Assembly (NCBI GenBank): GCA_022360415.1
Contig: JAKSDB010000056.1
Span: forward strand, 1 to 14,523
Source: Chlorobiales bacterium
GTDB lineage: Bacteria > Bacteroidota > Chlorobiia > Chlorobiales > Chlorobiaceae
Direction of reading: 5' to 3'
DNA length: 14,523 nucleotides
Part shown: one piece after another, positions 13,003 through 14,523 of the stretch
Numbering within the stretch: the first letter of the stretch is position 1
Layout of the letters: the number at the start of each line of letters is the position of its first letter
Made by a program: the position numbers and the translations under genes
The notes under the pieces: generated by a model
The model's input: the letters and a program-made list of their open reading frames with translations, nothing else
Database searches by the model: none
What the model was told of the DNA's origin: nothing

Positions 13003-14277
13003 ATGCCTGAAATCCGTCCTTTCAAGGGTTTGCGGTACAACCCTGAAACCGCCGGTGACATGGGGAGCATCATCTGCCCTCCCTATGACATTATCCCTCC
13101 TGCAATGCAGCAGGAACTGTACGACAGTTCCGGGTACAACGCGGTTCGGCTGGAGCTGCCGAAAGAAGAAGACCCATACGGTGCGGCTGCGGAGCGGCTG
13201 GCTCAATGGATGCAGGAGGGTGTGCTGATGCAGGAAGACGAACCTGCACTCTATCCCTATTTCCAGACCTATACCGACCCGGAAGGGAACACCTATACCC
13301 GCAAGGGCTTTTTCTGCGCGCTTCGTCTGCATGAGTTCAGCGAAAAGAAGGTATTGCCGCACGAACGGACGCTTTCGGGGCCGAAAAAGGATCGGCTCAA
13401 CCTTTTCAAGCGGACGCAGGCCAACATCAGCAGTATTTTCGGGTTGTATGCAGATGGAGAGTTGCAGGCGGACAGGGCGATCGAGGAGTTTGCCGCAAAC
13501 CATGAACCTGTTGTCGATGCGGCTTTTCAAGGAGTCAGGAACCAGCTCTGGAAGATGACCGACCCCGATCTTGTCGCAGCGGTGCAGCAGGTATTGCTCG
13601 ACCGGCAGGTCTATATTGCCGACGGGCATCATCGCTATGAAACCGGGGTGAACTACCGCAACCTCCGGGCGGAGGAAAATCCGTCGCATACCGGTGACGA
13701 GCCGTATAACTTCATTCTGATCTACCTCGCCAACATCTTTGACGAAGGCCTGATCATCTTCCCGCTGCACCGGATGGTGCACAGCCTCGAACAGTTCAAT
13801 CCCGAAGGCTTGATCGATACCTTGAGCACGAACTTCGAGGTAAAGCCGCTCGGTGGCAGGGAAGAACTCAGGCAGTATCTTGAAGGAGAGTCTTCCAGCC
13901 ATGTCTATGGTGTTGTCACTTCGGCAGGTGTCTGGGGAATCAAGCTGAAAAGCCCTCCCGAAACACTGCTTGGTGACTCGGTTCCCGCTCCGCTCTTGCA
14001 GTTGAGCGTTGTTGTCCTGCATGAGCTTGTCCTGCAAAGGATGCTGGGCATTACGCCCGAAGCAATGCGCAGCCAGTCAAACCTGATCTATGAAGAGGAT
14101 GACCGTAGGGTGTTCGAGGCGGTCGAGAAAGGAGATATCCAGACCGGGTTTATCGTAAAACCGACAACTGTACAGCAGGTGCTCGATATTTCCGGCGAGG
14201 GAGAAGTGATGCCGCAGAAGTCGACGTACTTTTATCCGAAGATTATGACAGGTCTGGTGATGCACAGGCTTAAATAA
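13003..14277 (+). CDS. DUF1015 family protein
   Basis: A 424-aa cytosolic protein of the DUF1015 family (PF06245), full length and intact. Family landmarks are the N-terminal IRPFKGLRYNPE and the ICPPYDII block (24-31), YNAVRLELP (45-53), the basic segment LPHERTLSGPKKDRLNLFK (118-136) followed by ANISSIFGLY, and IADGHHRYETGVNYR (205-219), the most conserved stretch. The biochemical role is not settled for the family as a whole. The invariant HERT, GPKxDRL and DGHHRYE residues suggest a phosphate- or nucleotide-handling active site, as in ParB/sulfiredoxin-related folds; this is an inference. It has its own promoter, and no partner gene is visible within the window. Confidence 0.92.
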   Translation: MPEIRPFKGLRYNPETAGDMGSIICPPYDIIPPAMQQELYDSSGYNAVRLELPKEEDPYGAAAERLAQWMQEGVLMQEDEPALYPYFQTYTDPEGNTYTRKGFFCALRLHEFSEKKVLPHERTLSGPKKDRLNLFKRTQANISSIFGLYADGELQADRAIEEFAANHEPVVDAAFQGVRNQLWKMTDPDLVAAVQQVLLDRQVYIADGHHRYETGVNYRNLRAEENPSHTGDEPYNFILIYLANIFDEGLIIFPLHRMVHSLEQFNPEGLIDTLSTNFEVKPLGGREELRQYLEGESSSHVYGVVTSAGVWGIKLKSPPETLLGDSVPAPLLQLSVVVLHELVLQRMLGITPEAMRSQSNLIYEEDDRRVFEAVEKGDIQTGFIVKPTTVQQVLDISGEGEVMPQKSTYFYPKIMTGLVMHRLK

Positions 14278-14523
14278 AGGCAAAAGGAAAAAGTCAAAGG
14301 TCAAAAGGGTACCTTCGGCACGGAAATGTGAGGCCATGAACCTTACTGCGCCTCCTGTAGGTTTCTTGTTGTGATAAATCTTTTAAAATATGCCGATCAC
14401 GAAGGTGCTTTCTTTTTTAGTTAATTATTAGTGAGTAGCCAATTTATGGAAAAGAGTTTGCATCAATCGCTTCAAGCCAGATTTTCTCTTGCTCAAAGGT
14501 GATATGATGGTTTCAGATTTTTA
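14278..14523. other. Right-edge region without a supported gene
   Basis: No convincing gene, promoter or terminator is seen in these 246 bases. A short tandem (GTCAAAG then GTCAAAA) sits at ~14292-14306. A gene may enter from beyond the right edge, but no frame at the edge could be recognised. Confidence 0.3.

Noticed and set aside
12958..14037. A 359-codon open frame on the minus strand opposite the DUF1015 gene
   Set aside because: It lies antisense to an intact DUF1015 gene with all family motifs and resembles no known protein.
14400..14523. A minus-strand gene entering from the right edge
   Set aside because: Short frames such as one ending EQEKIWLEAIDANSFP look protein-like, but a stop lies close upstream and the window ends, so no call is possible.

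Overview
The window looks like chromosomal DNA of a bacterium of the Chlorobi/Bacteroidota side of the tree, most likely a green sulfur bacterium. This is an inference: the ScpA N-terminus has the FEGPLDLLLFF form usual there, start sites mostly lack strong Shine-Dalgarno sequences, and the GC content is moderate. No rRNA, tRNA, CRISPR array or complete insertion sequence was seen.

Layout. 337-2019 is a nitrogen-sensing pair, an Amt ammonium channel followed 12 bp later by a P-II protein, closed by a strong terminator. A convergent, exported TPR protein follows on the minus strand (2395-2937). A ~140 bp MITE-like imperfect palindrome with 13 bp perfect terminal inverted repeats (2994-3132) lies directly against scpA, the kleisin of the SMC condensin. 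From about 4080 to 12260 the content is accessory. It holds a small lipoprotein (4083-4655), three unrelated class I SAM methyltransferases (4813-7443), a GNAT acetyltransferase, a small membrane protein, and a truncated second copy of the third methyltransferase's 3' end (8794-9035) in a gene-fragment zone. After these come a 68-aa hydrophilic protein, a compact three-gene restriction-modification operon (9570-11605), and a second lipoprotein (11658-12257) paralogous to the first.

The restriction-modification operon is the main system here. It encodes a HI1420-type antitoxin-like HTH protein with no visible toxin, a beta-class DNA methyltransferase with a TSPPYW motif, and a XhoI/PaeR7I-family endonuclease. 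The genes overlap by 1 bp or are 3 bp apart, so they are probably translated together. I infer that the orphan antitoxin-like protein took over the role of an R-M controller protein. The methyltransferase type also differs from that of the classical PaeR7I partner. Both points are inferences that can be tested.

After a clear terminator (12271-12300) lies a small membrane-protein reading frame with one in-frame TAA (12355-12738), followed by a second strong terminator. Then comes a DUF1015-family protein (13003-14277) behind a good sigma70-type promoter. The last 246 bases hold nothing that could be called.
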